A stretch of 64,000 nt of DNA from Nonomuraea guangzhouensis (lineage in GTDB: Bacteria > Actinomycetota > Actinomycetes > Streptosporangiales > Streptosporangiaceae), in assembly GCF_019396345.1 (NCBI RefSeq), contig NZ_JAHKRM010000001.1:496001-560000 (forward strand). Reading direction: 5' to 3'. The position numbers were made by a program, and so were the translations under genes. This document shows, piece by piece, positions 1-8,280 of the stretch. The notes under the pieces were generated by a model. The model made no database searches, was not told the DNA's origin, and saw only the letters and a list, made by a program, of their open reading frames with translations. Position 1 is the first letter of the stretch. Each line of letters begins with the position of its first letter.

Positions 1-9
1 GGCGGGCTA

Positions 10-444
10 TCAGGACGAGGAAGGGAGACCGGGAGCCCTCCCGATCATCGAGCCGACGACCGAGACGATCGGGACGGGGCCGAACTCCCTGGAGTCCAGG
101 TCGGCACCCGCATCACCAAGCAGGTAAATGTGGCCGACAGGCACGATTCTCCCATCCGGTTGGCGGTCACCGGCGACGCCGGAGACACGTTTGACGAGAA
201 GCGCGGGGTCGGCGGCAGTGCTGGGCGGCATACCGGGGAGGACCAAGCCGTCGGGCGCCCGGCACACCACGACGGCGTCCCGCTGGATCCGCCGACGGCG
301 CCACCGGGCGACGATCACTCGGTCCCCGTCGCGCAGCGTCGGCTCCATGCTGCCGCCGCGGACGGTGACGACCACGAGCGCCGCCCGTGCCACGACGATC
401 GCGACTCCGGCCGAGATCACGACGCCGAACAAGACAGCCCACAT
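10..444 (-). CDS. S26-family signal peptidase-like protein
   Basis: A 144-residue protein with one N-terminal membrane segment (about residues 3-27) followed by the type I signal peptidase box GGSMEPTLRDGD (candidate nucleophile Ser32) and the general-base box LLVKRVSGVAGD (Lys85). A late GDAGADLDSREFG box matches the conserved S26 C-terminal box. It is shorter than classical LepB (over 200 aa) and resembles small actinobacterial S26 proteins. The ATG at 444 overlaps the TGA of the SARP gene upstream (TGATG), which fixes the start and implies translational coupling. Ser and Lys suggest an active membrane peptidase; the substrate is unknown. Confidence 0.8.
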   Translation of the reverse strand: MWAVLFGVVISAGVAIVVARAALVVVTVRGGSMEPTLRDGDRVIVARWRRRRIQRDAVVVCRAPDGLVLPGMPPSTAADPALLVKRVSGVAGDRQPDGRIVPVGHIYLLGDAGADLDSREFGPVPIVSVVGSMIGRAPGLPSSS

Positions 445-1220
445 CACAGCGCCACCTCCGGCCGCATGGGCTTCGCCTCGGTCAGTTCGCGGTCGTTGTC
501 GAGAATACGAAGAAGGAGCCGCTGCAGCCACGGACTCGGTTCCACGCCGAGCTCCGCCACCAAATACGATCGCAGTTTGTAGAACACCTCGAGCGCCTCC
601 GCCTGCCGATGGCTCCGATAAAGCGCGAGCATGAGCTGAGCGTGGAATTCCTCATTGAACGGATATTCGCTCACGATGACGCTGAGCTCTGGCGTGATCG
701 CCCGATGCCGGCCCATTTCCAAATCTATGTCGAACCGCGCCGCCAACGCGCTGAGCCGCAACTCCTCGAGCCTGGTGCGCGAAACGACGATCTGCGGTGT
801 CGCCGGTACGTTCGTCAACGCCTGCCCGCGCCACAGCGCCAGCGCCTCACCCAGCAACCGCCCCGCCAACGGCAGGTCACCGGCGGCCGAGGCCTTCCTT
901 CCCGCGCAGATCAGCTCTTCGAACTGCCAGAGGTCGACATCACCCGCCTGCAGGCGGTAGCCGTGGTCCACGGTCTCGATGTGCCGGTGGTGAGAGCGAT
1001 CGAGCAGGCCACGCAGGCGCCAGACGTACCCGTGGACGGTCTTGCGCGCGCTCGGCGGCGGCCGATCGCCCCAGAACTCCTCCATCATTCGCGTCACGCT
1101 CACCGGCCGACCGGCATTGATCAGAAGGACGGCGAGCACTAATCGCTGCATGGGAGCGGTTATTCTTATCGGCTCTTTCTGATCGACGATTTCCAGCGGG
1201 CCGAGCACCATGAAACGCAC
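444..1220 (-). CDS. SARP/AfsR-type regulator with BTAD domain
   Basis: A 258-residue regulator opening with the SARP signature FMVLGPLEIVD. An OmpR-like winged helix covers about residues 5-95 (LVLAVLLINAGRPVS, then GYVWRLRGLLD), and a bacterial transcriptional activation domain fills the rest, ending in LMLALYRSHRQAEALEVF and VAELGVEPSPWLQ. SARPs bind direct heptamer repeats and usually activate secondary-metabolite or transport genes. GTG at 1220 is chosen because GGAGG lies 5 nt upstream; ATG at 1232 or 1211 are alternatives. Translationally coupled to the signal peptidase gene and divergent from the MFS exporter, its likely target. Confidence 0.85.
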   Translation of the reverse strand: MRFMVLGPLEIVDQKEPIRITAPMQRLVLAVLLINAGRPVSVTRMMEEFWGDRPPPSARKTVHGYVWRLRGLLDRSHHRHIETVDHGYRLQAGDVDLWQFEELICAGRKASAAGDLPLAGRLLGEALALWRGQALTNVPATPQIVVSRTRLEELRLSALAARFDIDLEMGRHRAITPELSVIVSEYPFNEEFHAQLMLALYRSHRQAEALEVFYKLRSYLVAELGVEPSPWLQRLLLRILDNDRELTEAKPMRPEVAL

Positions 1221-1286
1221 TGAAGCCTCCATTGTTCCCGAGGTGGTCTTGCCGACGCGAGCAACAGCGGCATCGTGGCGCTCCTT

Positions 1287-1304
1287 TCTGGCAGATCTCT
1301 GGCA
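1287..1304. promoter_or_regulatory. Candidate SARP operator (two heptamers, 11-bp period)
   Basis: Two identical heptamers TCTGGCA (1287-1293 and 1298-1304) are separated by 4 bp, giving the 11-bp period typical of SARP sites. They lie in the 171-bp gap between the divergent SARP gene and the MFS gene. No convincing -35/-10 pair could be fixed nearby, so the controlled direction is open. Confidence 0.5.
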
Positions 1305-1391
1305 AACAGCCACCGCATGAGACCTTAAGCGCACGAGAAGTGGATCTGAAGGCCGTTCCAGCACGGTGGAGGCAACGGAAAGGGGACCACC

Positions 1392-2900
1392 ATGAACACC
1401 CTCGCCAGCCGCCGGGAATGGATCGGGCTGGGCGTCCTGGCCTCGGTCGCGCTGCTTCTCTCGCTCGACGTGAGCGTCCTGTACCTGGCGCTGCCGCACC
1501 TGAGCGCCGACCTGGGCGCGACCGCGCCGCAGCAGTTGTGGATCCTGGACATCTACTCGTTCATGCTGGCCGGATTCCTGGTCACCATGGGAACGCTGGG
1601 TGACAGGATCGGCCGCCGCAGGCTCCTGCTGATCGGCGCCGCCTGCTTCGGCGTCGCGTCCGTCCTGGCCGCCTTCTCGGTCAGCGCCGAGATGCTCATC
1701 GCCACCCGTGCCCTGCTGGGGATCGCGGGGGCCACGCTGATGCCGTCGTCGATGGCGTTGCTGCGCAACATGTTCCGGGACCCGAAGCAGATGGGCGCCG
1801 CGATCGGGATCTGGTTCAGCTGCTTCATGGTCGGCATGGCGGTCGGCCCCCTGGTGGGCGGCCTGCTGCTGGAGCACTTCCGGTGGGGCTCGGCGTTCCT
1901 GCTCGGCGTGCCGTTCATGATGCTGGTGCTGGCCACCGGGCGGACGCTGCTGCCGGAGTTCCGCGACCCGTCCGCCGGGCGGCTCGACCTGTCCAGCGTC
2001 GCGCTGTCACTGGCCGCCATCCTGCCGGTCATCTACGGGCTCAAGGACATCGCCAGGAACGGTGTCAACCCGGTCGCCCTCGCCGCCGTCGTGTTCGGGG
2101 CGGCCGCGGGCGTGGTGTTCGTCCGCCGCCAGCGCCGCCTGGTCAGTCCGCTGCTCGACCTGCGCCTGTTCGGCAACCGCGCGTTCGCCGCCACGCTCGC
2201 GATCCTGTCGCTCGGTGGGGTGGTGATGTCGGGCACCACGCTGATGTCCACGACGTACCTGCAGACGGTCGCCGGGCTGTCGCCCCTGGCCGCCGGGCTC
2301 TGGCTGGTGCCCCAGAACCTCGCGATGATCGCCGCTCTGACGCTCGCCCCGGCCGTCGCCAACCGGTTCGGGACGGCGTACGTGATGGGGGCCGGGCTGG
2401 TGGTCAGCGCCGCGGGGCAGTTCCTGCACACCCTGGTGCCCAGCGTCGGCGGAACCTGGCTGGTCGTGGCCGGGCTGATCCTGGCCTCCGCCGGGATCGC
2501 GCTGCCGATGGGCGCCGGCAACAGCGTGATCATGGCCGCCACCCCGGTGGAGAAGGCCGGTTCTGCGGCGGCCCTCTCCGAGACCTCGGGCGAGTTCGGG
2601 GTGGCCGTGGGGGTGGCCGTGCTGGGCAGCCTCGGGACCGCCGTCTACCGCGGCCGACTACCGGACACGCTGCCGGTGGAGGGTGCCCGCGAGAGCATCA
2701 CCGCCGCGGTGACCGTCGCCAAGGACCTGCCCGGCGTACTGGAGATCGCCAGGGCCGCCTTCACCACCGGGCTGAACACGGTCGCCGCGGTCGGCGCGGT
2801 CGTCTTCCTCGTCCTCGCCGCCGTCACCATCGCGGTGCTCCGCCGGCACGACAGCCCCGCGCGGGAGGTATCGGCGCTGGCGACGGGGGCTCACGACTGA
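1392..2900 (+). CDS. MFS multidrug exporter, DHA2 (14-TM) family
   Basis: A 502-residue, very hydrophobic protein with the MFS motif GDRIGRRRLLLIGA after the second membrane segment and a length and hydropathy fitting the 14-TM EmrB/QacA (DHA2) family of proton-coupled drug exporters. The N-terminus (WIGLGVLASVALLLSLDVSVLYLALP) is the usual first helix with the conserved Asp. ATG at 1392 follows an AAAGGGG stretch. Divergent from the SARP regulator with a candidate SARP site between them, so export of a regulated compound is likely (inference). Its last 10 bp overlap the end of the convergent hydrolase gene. Confidence 0.92.
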   Translation: MNTLASRREWIGLGVLASVALLLSLDVSVLYLALPHLSADLGATAPQQLWILDIYSFMLAGFLVTMGTLGDRIGRRRLLLIGAACFGVASVLAAFSVSAEMLIATRALLGIAGATLMPSSMALLRNMFRDPKQMGAAIGIWFSCFMVGMAVGPLVGGLLLEHFRWGSAFLLGVPFMMLVLATGRTLLPEFRDPSAGRLDLSSVALSLAAILPVIYGLKDIARNGVNPVALAAVVFGAAAGVVFVRRQRRLVSPLLDLRLFGNRAFAATLAILSLGGVVMSGTTLMSTTYLQTVAGLSPLAAGLWLVPQNLAMIAALTLAPAVANRFGTAYVMGAGLVVSAAGQFLHTLVPSVGGTWLVVAGLILASAGIALPMGAGNSVIMAATPVEKAGSAAALSETSGEFGVAVGVAVLGSLGTAVYRGRLPDTLPVEGARESITAAVTVAKDLPGVLEIARAAFTTGLNTVAAVGAVVFLVLAAVTIAVLRRHDSPAREVSALATGAHD

Positions 2901-4063
2901 CCGCAGGTCGCCGGGCAGAACTTGACCTCGGGGTAGCGCGATGACGGCTTGTCCAGGAGGGGCTGCCGCTGCGCCTTCAGGTGCTGGTCGAGGAAGGCTG
3001 CCACGTACGTGCGGGTGAGCTCGACGGAGCGCGCGGCGGACAGGGCGTCGGGGAGGGGCTTGATGCCGAGGGCGCCCGACAGCAGCGGGCCGTCGGTGAA
3101 GGACGCGTGTTCCGCGCCTGTCAGGACGAGCCAGCGTTTCCACCCGGTCAGCAGTTTCCAGTCGCGGGCCCACGAATTGTCGCCGCCTCCGGGGACGTGC
3201 GGTGGCGAGCCCAGGAACATGAACGGCCGGGTGAACCCACTCTTGGGGATCCGCGCGTAGGTGGTGCCGTCCATGTCGATCCCGGCTCGCACGCGAGAGT
3301 CCTTCACCATGGCCGCCATCGCGCTCGCCCCGCCGATCGACTGACCCACCATCGCGATTCTGGAGCGGTCGATCCGGTCAGAACCGTCCCACTTCGATGG
3401 CAGCTGGTCGAGGACGAAGGAGACGTCGGCCGCCCGGATCTGGGCCACTCCCGTGCCGAAACCCGGGTCCGTGTCGCTGTCGCAGGCGAGGCACTCCGCG
3501 ACCCGCCCGTCGGGGAAGGTCGTGGCGTAGCTCTCGTAGGTGTGGTCGATGCCGGCCACGACGTACCCTCGGCTGGCCAGGTCCTCGGCCAGGGACGTGA
3601 GTGTGCTCATCGGCTTGGTGAAGCCAGGAGAGAGCACCACCAGCGGAAGCTTCCGCCCCGCCGGTTCGGCGTCTTCGATGGCGTTCGTCCGCGTCTTGCT
3701 CAGCGTGTCGGACGGCACGCCCGCGGCGGTCCTCAAGCCTTTCAGGATGAGCGCTGATTCCTTCGGCGTCACGTACGGCGCCCGCTGTCCGTCCCGTTGC
3801 TCGGTCGGATACCAGAGGGTGACCTTGAGCTCCCTGGCATTGACGTCGAGGTTCCAGGGATCGGGGCGGGAGGTGTCCTTCAGATACAGGGCGGTGGTGC
3901 CGACCGGATGGGCGCCGGTCGGGGCGGGCAGGGTGGCGGGGCCGGTCGACGTCACCGACGGCTTGGCGGCGGACCGGGGCGGCGTGGGTGCGGAGCAGGC
4001 GGACGCGGCGAGGACGGCCAGTCCCGCGGCGGCTGCCAGGAGCTGTCTCATGGAGAGGTCCAT
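2891..4063 (-). CDS. Lipoprotein alpha/beta hydrolase, PAF-acetylhydrolase-like
   Basis: A 390-residue protein with a lipoprotein signal (lipobox LAASAC, Cys23) and an alpha/beta-hydrolase fold with nucleophile elbow GQSIGGA (Ser242), a following acid in GIDMDGT and a late His in TGAEHASFTD. The layout resembles the PAF-acetylhydrolase/dienelactone hydrolase-like group; substrate unknown. Its ATG follows directly on the TGA of the S41 gene, making it last in a five-gene coupled operon; a second ATG at 4051 is possible. A paralogue lies at 10198-11298; both share YVTPxESALILK, TSLAEDLAS and HTYES, but the paralogue has an ordinary signal peptide instead of a lipobox. Confidence 0.82.
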   Translation of the reverse strand: MDLSMRQLLAAAAGLAVLAASACSAPTPPRSAAKPSVTSTGPATLPAPTGAHPVGTTALYLKDTSRPDPWNLDVNARELKVTLWYPTEQRDGQRAPYVTPKESALILKGLRTAAGVPSDTLSKTRTNAIEDAEPAGRKLPLVVLSPGFTKPMSTLTSLAEDLASRGYVVAGIDHTYESYATTFPDGRVAECLACDSDTDPGFGTGVAQIRAADVSFVLDQLPSKWDGSDRIDRSRIAMVGQSIGGASAMAAMVKDSRVRAGIDMDGTTYARIPKSGFTRPFMFLGSPPHVPGGGDNSWARDWKLLTGWKRWLVLTGAEHASFTDGPLLSGALGIKPLPDALSAARSVELTRTYVAAFLDQHLKAQRQPLLDKPSSRYPEVKFCPATCGQS

Positions 4064-5482
4064 TCACTTGCGCAACAAGGTCAGGGCCTTGGCCAGGGCG
4101 GGGTCGCGTCCGGCGGCCGCGTCCTCCGGGGTCAGGGGTACGTAGTGGTCGGGCGGCACGCCGATGCGGTCGATCACCTCGTGGTTGGGCCCCAGGTGAT
4201 GCCTGGTGGGAAAGCCCAGCAGGGTGTTGTTGCGCAGCAGATGCCCCTGCGCCGGGCCGGAGATGACGCCGGCGGTCCTGGTGCCGACCAGCAGGCCGGC
4301 CCGCAGGTCCTTGATAGCGGAGCTGAAGTGCTCGCAGGCCGAGGCGCAACTGCGGTCGGTGAGCACCGTCAGCGGCAGGTTGAGCAGCTCAACGGTGTCG
4401 TCGGTCCGCGAGGTCTCGCACTTGCCGTCCACGGTGCACTGGTAGGCGGTGACCTTGCCGTGGACGAACGCGCTCACCAGCCGGGTCGCCTCCAAGGGGC
4501 TGCCGCCGCCGTTTCCGCGCAGGTCCAGCACGACGCCGGTGAGGGTCCGGCCGGTGCGCAGCCTGGAGATCGCGTTGAGCACGCGGTTCGCGGAGTCGGG
4601 AGCGAATCCGCGCATCCGTACATAGGCGATGCTGTCGTCCAGCAGCTTCGACCGCACCACTTGCAGGGCGGCCAGGTCCCGCTGGAACAGGCCGGGCTTG
4701 AGGGTCACGCTCCAGCGGCGGCCGGTGCTCTGCCGCAGGAGCCGCAGCCGGACCGGGCGCGCTTCCGGATAGCGCGGGTAGAGGGCGGCGAGCGCGGGGG
4801 TGGCCTTGCCGTCGATGAAGGGCGCCGATCCGTTGATCGATTCGATGACGTCGCCCGCGCGCAGTCCGGCGGCCTGCGCCGCGCCACCCTGCACGGTGGT
4901 GACGAACACCGGGGGGAGGGCGACGCCGGGATTGCCGTCCACCTGCGGGCCGTAGACGTTCGCCTCAAGACCCAGACCGTAGCCGTCACCGTCGTAGTAG
5001 TCGGGTGGCCGTTGGCCGCCGTGTGTCCAGCGGGCGTGGTTGTCGCCGAGGCCGGCCACCATCGCCTCAAGGGTGACGACGGCCAGCTTGTCACGCAGGT
5101 CCGGCACCTGATCGGTGACCTTCCGATAGACGGCCTCGAAGGCGGCCCAGTCGGCTCTGCGGTCGCCGGTCAGCGCGGGCATGGCGGCCTCGGGCACGTC
5201 GCGTCCGCTGCGGTTGATCTCCTGGGTCAGGGCGACGAATCCGGCGGTCAGCAGTGAGCGGGCGTCCAGTGTGGCGCCGCTGTAGTAGGTGCCGAGGATG
5301 CAGAAGTACGCCTGTTCGATGACGTCGATCGTGGTGGGCGTCTCCGCTCCAGGGGCTCGCTGGGGCGGCGCGCAGACCGTACTGGCCGCCGCGCTCGCCT
5401 CGCCGCGCGGTGGCGTCGGCGCTGTGCAGGCCGCGGCCAGGAGGAGGGCGAGCCCGGCGGCCGCGGCCCTGATGACGGTCAT
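4064..5482 (-). CDS. S41-family (C-terminal processing) protease, lipoprotein
   Basis: A 472-residue lipoprotein (signal with LLLAAAC) with a PDZ-like segment (GAAQAAGLRAGDVIESING) and an S41 core: GVVLDLRGNGGG, then TDRSCASACEHF bearing the candidate catalytic Ser, and GTRTAG where many S41 proteases have a Lys-containing loop. Family members cleave exposed C-termini or damaged envelope proteins outside the membrane. ATG at 5482 overlaps the permease TGA (ATGA), and the next gene starts directly after its stop. The ABC-plus-S41 pairing suggests envelope quality control or peptide processing (inference). Confidence 0.8.
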   Translation of the reverse strand: MTVIRAAAAGLALLLAAACTAPTPPRGEASAAASTVCAPPQRAPGAETPTTIDVIEQAYFCILGTYYSGATLDARSLLTAGFVALTQEINRSGRDVPEAAMPALTGDRRADWAAFEAVYRKVTDQVPDLRDKLAVVTLEAMVAGLGDNHARWTHGGQRPPDYYDGDGYGLGLEANVYGPQVDGNPGVALPPVFVTTVQGGAAQAAGLRAGDVIESINGSAPFIDGKATPALAALYPRYPEARPVRLRLLRQSTGRRWSVTLKPGLFQRDLAALQVVRSKLLDDSIAYVRMRGFAPDSANRVLNAISRLRTGRTLTGVVLDLRGNGGGSPLEATRLVSAFVHGKVTAYQCTVDGKCETSRTDDTVELLNLPLTVLTDRSCASACEHFSSAIKDLRAGLLVGTRTAGVISGPAQGHLLRNNTLLGFPTRHHLGPNHEVIDRIGVPPDHYVPLTPEDAAAGRDPALAKALTLLRK

Positions 5483-6531
5483 GACAGCCGTCTCCGCATC
5501 CACCAGAAGGAGAACCACGTGAGGCCGAGGGTGAGCAGGGCGTAGACCCCGGTCTCGATCCACTGGAAGGGCCAGAAGCGGTCGAGGGGCTGGTAGGTCG
5601 CCTGCTGCCGGTAGCCGAGCCGGTTGATCTCCGCCGGGCACGCGCCCATGCCCTGCTGTCCCGCCGGTGAGCAGGGTCCCGACGTCGTCGAGATCTGGAC
5701 GAGCCCGACTCCGGGCTCGGGGCCGGCTACCGGACGTCCGGACGGATCGAGGAGATTGCTGGACAGGACCCAGGCGCCCGCGTGGTCGGGAACAGCATTT
5801 CTCAGGCGAACCTCAACGTATCCTCCTCGGTCCCGGTTGATGCCGAGGCCGTCCACGTTCGCCTCGCTGAGCTCGAAGGTCGCGGTGACCGGGGGCATCA
5901 GGTGGGAACGGACGAGCAGCGGCATGGCGAGCTGGAGCGCGACGAAGATCGTCAGGGTGATGGCCATGGCGGGCAGCGTGCGGCGCACCATCATGCCCAC
6001 GGTCACGCCCAGGACGAAGGCGAAGGCCGCGTACCCCATCGGGGCGATGCCGCGCGCTCCGAACACCAGGGGACCCATCAGGGCCAAGGCCTCATTGGCC
6101 GACTTGTCCAAAGGGTCGGACCACCAGGTCACCATGAGGCCGCACAGTCCGGCGACGGCCGCGGCGACCAGGCCGGTGAGCCCGAGCTTGACCGCCAGCC
6201 AGCGGCCGCGGGTGATGCTCTGGTTCCACACCAGCAGGTGTGTGCCCGCCTCCAGCTCACGGGTGATCAGCGGCGCTCCCCAGAAGAGCCCGGCGAGGGC
6301 GGGCAGCAGCAGCACGACCAGGGACAGGGCCATGAAGGCCGTGTCGTGCGCGCCGAGGAAGCGGTCGTAGAAGCGGCCGCAGGAGTCGTCCTGGACACAG
6401 CCGGCGATCCCGGTGGCATAGTCGGCGGCCAGTTTCGGGCCGGTCAGGGCCAGGACGACGGCGAGGAGAACGAGCAGGCCGGCCATCATCACGGCCGCGC
6501 CACGGAACTGGCGCCAGGTCAGCCAGATCAT
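5479..6531 (-). CDS. ABC transporter permease (ABC-2-like)
   Basis: A 350-residue membrane protein starting MIWLTWRQFRGAAV with about six membrane segments (around residues 15-32, 75-98, 120-146, 165-188, 195-213, 315-335) and a large loop of about 100 residues before the last one. The phrase ITRELEAGTHLLVWNQSITRGRW is usual in actinobacterial permeases paired with YtrA-regulated ATPases. ATG at 6531 overlaps the stop of the ATPase gene (TGATG); a GTG one codon upstream is possible. It probably forms the membrane channel for the neighbouring ATPase; substrate unknown. Confidence 0.82.
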   Translation of the reverse strand: MIWLTWRQFRGAAVMMAGLLVLLAVVLALTGPKLAADYATGIAGCVQDDSCGRFYDRFLGAHDTAFMALSLVVLLLPALAGLFWGAPLITRELEAGTHLLVWNQSITRGRWLAVKLGLTGLVAAAVAGLCGLMVTWWSDPLDKSANEALALMGPLVFGARGIAPMGYAAFAFVLGVTVGMMVRRTLPAMAITLTIFVALQLAMPLLVRSHLMPPVTATFELSEANVDGLGINRDRGGYVEVRLRNAVPDHAGAWVLSSNLLDPSGRPVAGPEPGVGLVQISTTSGPCSPAGQQGMGACPAEINRLGYRQQATYQPLDRFWPFQWIETGVYALLTLGLTWFSFWWMRRRLS

Positions 6532-7421
6532 CACCGCACCTCCAGGGCGATTCGCCGGTCGTCGGCGGTGTGCTTCTCCATGTAGGCCAGAACGAGGTCT
6601 TCCAGGCTCAGCTGGCTGACCGTCCAGGCGGGGTCGTGAATCGGGGCATCGGTACGGACCACGAGCGTGCTCTGCCGGTCGGTGTGGCGCGCGGAGACCA
6701 CGTGCTGGTCGGCGGGGAGCCGATCGGGGTCGCGGCGTGGGCCGGAGAGCCGATGATGGCTGGCCAGGAGCTTTTCCACCTCTCCCGTCACCTCGACGCG
6801 CGAGTCGACGAGCACGATCAGGAAGTCGCAGACCCGTTCCAGGTCGGCGACCAGGTGGGAGGAGAGCACCACGCTGAACTCGTGCTCGACGACCGCCTCC
6901 ATCAGGCTCTGCAGGAACTCACGGCGGGCCAGCGGGTCGAGCGAGGCGACGGGCTCGTCCAGGATCAGCAGCTCGGGCCGTTTGGCCAGGCCGAGGGTGA
7001 GGGCGAGCTGGGCGCGCTGGCCGCCCGACAGCTTTCCCGCCCGCTGGTTGGGATCGAGACCGAGCAGCCTGATCCGTTCCCGGGCCAGCGCGGCGTCCCA
7101 GCCGGGGTTGAGCCGGGCCCCTAAGCGCAGGTGGTCGGCGACGCTCAGCCCGGCGTAGACGGGGGTGTCCTGGGCGACGAATCCGACCTTGGCCAGCTGG
7201 GCGGGACCGCCGCCGGCGGGACGGCCGCCCAGCACGTTGATGCCGCCCGTCGTGGGCTCCAGCTGGCCGCTGGCCAGCTTCAGCAGCGTGGTCTTGCCGG
7301 CTCCGTTGGGACCCACCAGCCCGACGACGTGCCCGGCGGGGATGTCGATGGTGCAGTCGCGCAGCGCCCAGCGCCGGCCGTATCTCTTGCCCAGGCCCTG
7401 GGCTTCCAGGACGGTCTTCAC
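6531..7421 (-). CDS. ABC transporter ATP-binding protein
   Basis: A 296-residue ATPase with Walker A GPNGAGKTT, signature LSGGQRAQLAL, Walker B LLILDEPVASLDP and H-loop SSHLV. The C-terminal 80 residues beyond the nucleotide-binding domain end in a helical segment (SLEDLVLAYMEKH) typical of ABC-2 export ATPases. GTG at 7421 overlaps the GntR stop (GTGA) and has GGAGGA upstream. Partner of the permease at 5479-6531 and controlled by the GntR repressor that heads the operon. Confidence 0.9.
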   Translation of the reverse strand: MKTVLEAQGLGKRYGRRWALRDCTIDIPAGHVVGLVGPNGAGKTTLLKLASGQLEPTTGGINVLGGRPAGGGPAQLAKVGFVAQDTPVYAGLSVADHLRLGARLNPGWDAALARERIRLLGLDPNQRAGKLSGGQRAQLALTLGLAKRPELLILDEPVASLDPLARREFLQSLMEAVVEHEFSVVLSSHLVADLERVCDFLIVLVDSRVEVTGEVEKLLASHHRLSGPRRDPDRLPADQHVVSARHTDRQSTLVVRTDAPIHDPAWTVSQLSLEDLVLAYMEKHTADDRRIALEVR

Positions 7422-7810
7422 GCTATGTCCTCCTGAGCGGTGGTCCGAAAGGTGGTCATGAACAGGGCCTCGATGCTCTCGTCGTCGAGACCGGCCCGGC
7501 GGGCCTTGGCCAGCCAGCGCCGCAGTTCGAGCCGGAGCGGGCCGTGCGCGGCCAGCGAGGTGTCGGTGAGCGTCGCCGTCACGAACGTCCCCACCCCTGG
7601 CCGGGCGGCGGCCAGGCCCTCGTGTTCGAGCTCCCGGTAGGCCTTCAGGACGGTGTTGGGGTTGATCGCCAGTTGCGCCACGGCCTCCTTGACGGTCGGC
7701 AGCTGGTCGCCTTCGCGCAACAGGCCGAGCCGTAGCGCGTGCCGTACCTGCTGGACCAGCTGCAGGTACGGCGAGACGCCTGACTTCGTGTCCAGATGAA
7801 ACTCGATCAC
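7418..7810 (-). CDS. GntR-family regulator, YtrA subfamily
   Basis: A 130-residue regulator: winged helix at residues 10-75 (LPTVKEAVAQLAINPNTVLKA is the recognition region) and only a short helical C-terminal tail, the hallmark of the YtrA subfamily, whose members repress the ABC operon they head. GTG at 7810 follows GGAG at suitable distance. First gene of the five-gene operon running down to 2891. A CTAG-rich imperfect palindrome lies just upstream and is the likely operator. Confidence 0.88.
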   Translation of the reverse strand: MIEFHLDTKSGVSPYLQLVQQVRHALRLGLLREGDQLPTVKEAVAQLAINPNTVLKAYRELEHEGLAAARPGVGTFVTATLTDTSLAAHGPLRLELRRWLAKARRAGLDDESIEALFMTTFRTTAQEDIA

Positions 7811-7826
7811 CGGCTACTCCATTTAT

Positions 7827-7838
7827 CTAGTGCTCTAG
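7827..7838. promoter_or_regulatory. Candidate operator of the GntR/YtrA operon
   Basis: CTAG-N4-CTAG imperfect palindrome (CTAGTGCTCTAG on the plus strand) 17 bp upstream of the GntR start, inside an AT-rich stretch (7821-7845) that stands out from its surroundings and probably holds the promoter. Autoregulation is inferred from YtrA family practice. Confidence 0.45.
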
Positions 7839-7885
7839 TACTTTAGGCACCTGTATGTATGGAGTCGGTAAAGAGCCGGGGAGCG

Positions 7886-8242
7886 TTACGGGTTGAGGGG
7901 CGGGGCCTTCCTGGCGGAGCCGCGATAGAGGTCGGCGTCGTAGCGCTTCTCGCCCTCGTCGAGCTTGGCGTAGGCGGCCGCCACCAGGTCGACGCCGAGC
8001 ACGTCCGCGAGCCGGACCAGATATTGCGTCACGTCGGCGAGCTCAGAACGCACCCTGGCGAGCGTCTCGGGGTCGAGGTCGGCGGACTCTTCAGGGGTGA
8101 GCCACTGGAACTCCGCCAGCAGCTCCCCCGCCTCCCCGGCCAGCGCCATGGCGAGGTTCTTCGGCGTGTGGAACTGCTCCCAGTCGCGCGCTCGCGCGAA
8201 CTCCCGCAGCCGTTCGGCAAGTGGTCCCAACTCGTTCGTCAC
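7886..8242 (-). CDS. MazG-like nucleotide pyrophosphohydrolase
   Basis: A 118-residue all-helical protein with the MazG/dCTP-pyrophosphatase metal motif GEAGELLAEFQW followed by SELADVTQYLVRLAD, giving the EExxE...ExxD pattern of this superfamily. Enzymes of this kind hydrolyse nucleoside triphosphates (often dCTP or modified dNTPs) to monophosphate and pyrophosphate. GTG at 8242 is the only sensible start. Stand-alone gene with no coupling to its neighbours. Confidence 0.85.
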   Translation of the reverse strand: MTNELGPLAERLREFARARDWEQFHTPKNLAMALAGEAGELLAEFQWLTPEESADLDPETLARVRSELADVTQYLVRLADVLGVDLVAAAYAKLDEGEKRYDADLYRGSARKAPPLNP

Positions 8243-8280
8243 GCCTGACGACCTTATCGGGGCGGGCTCGTCGGGGCAGG

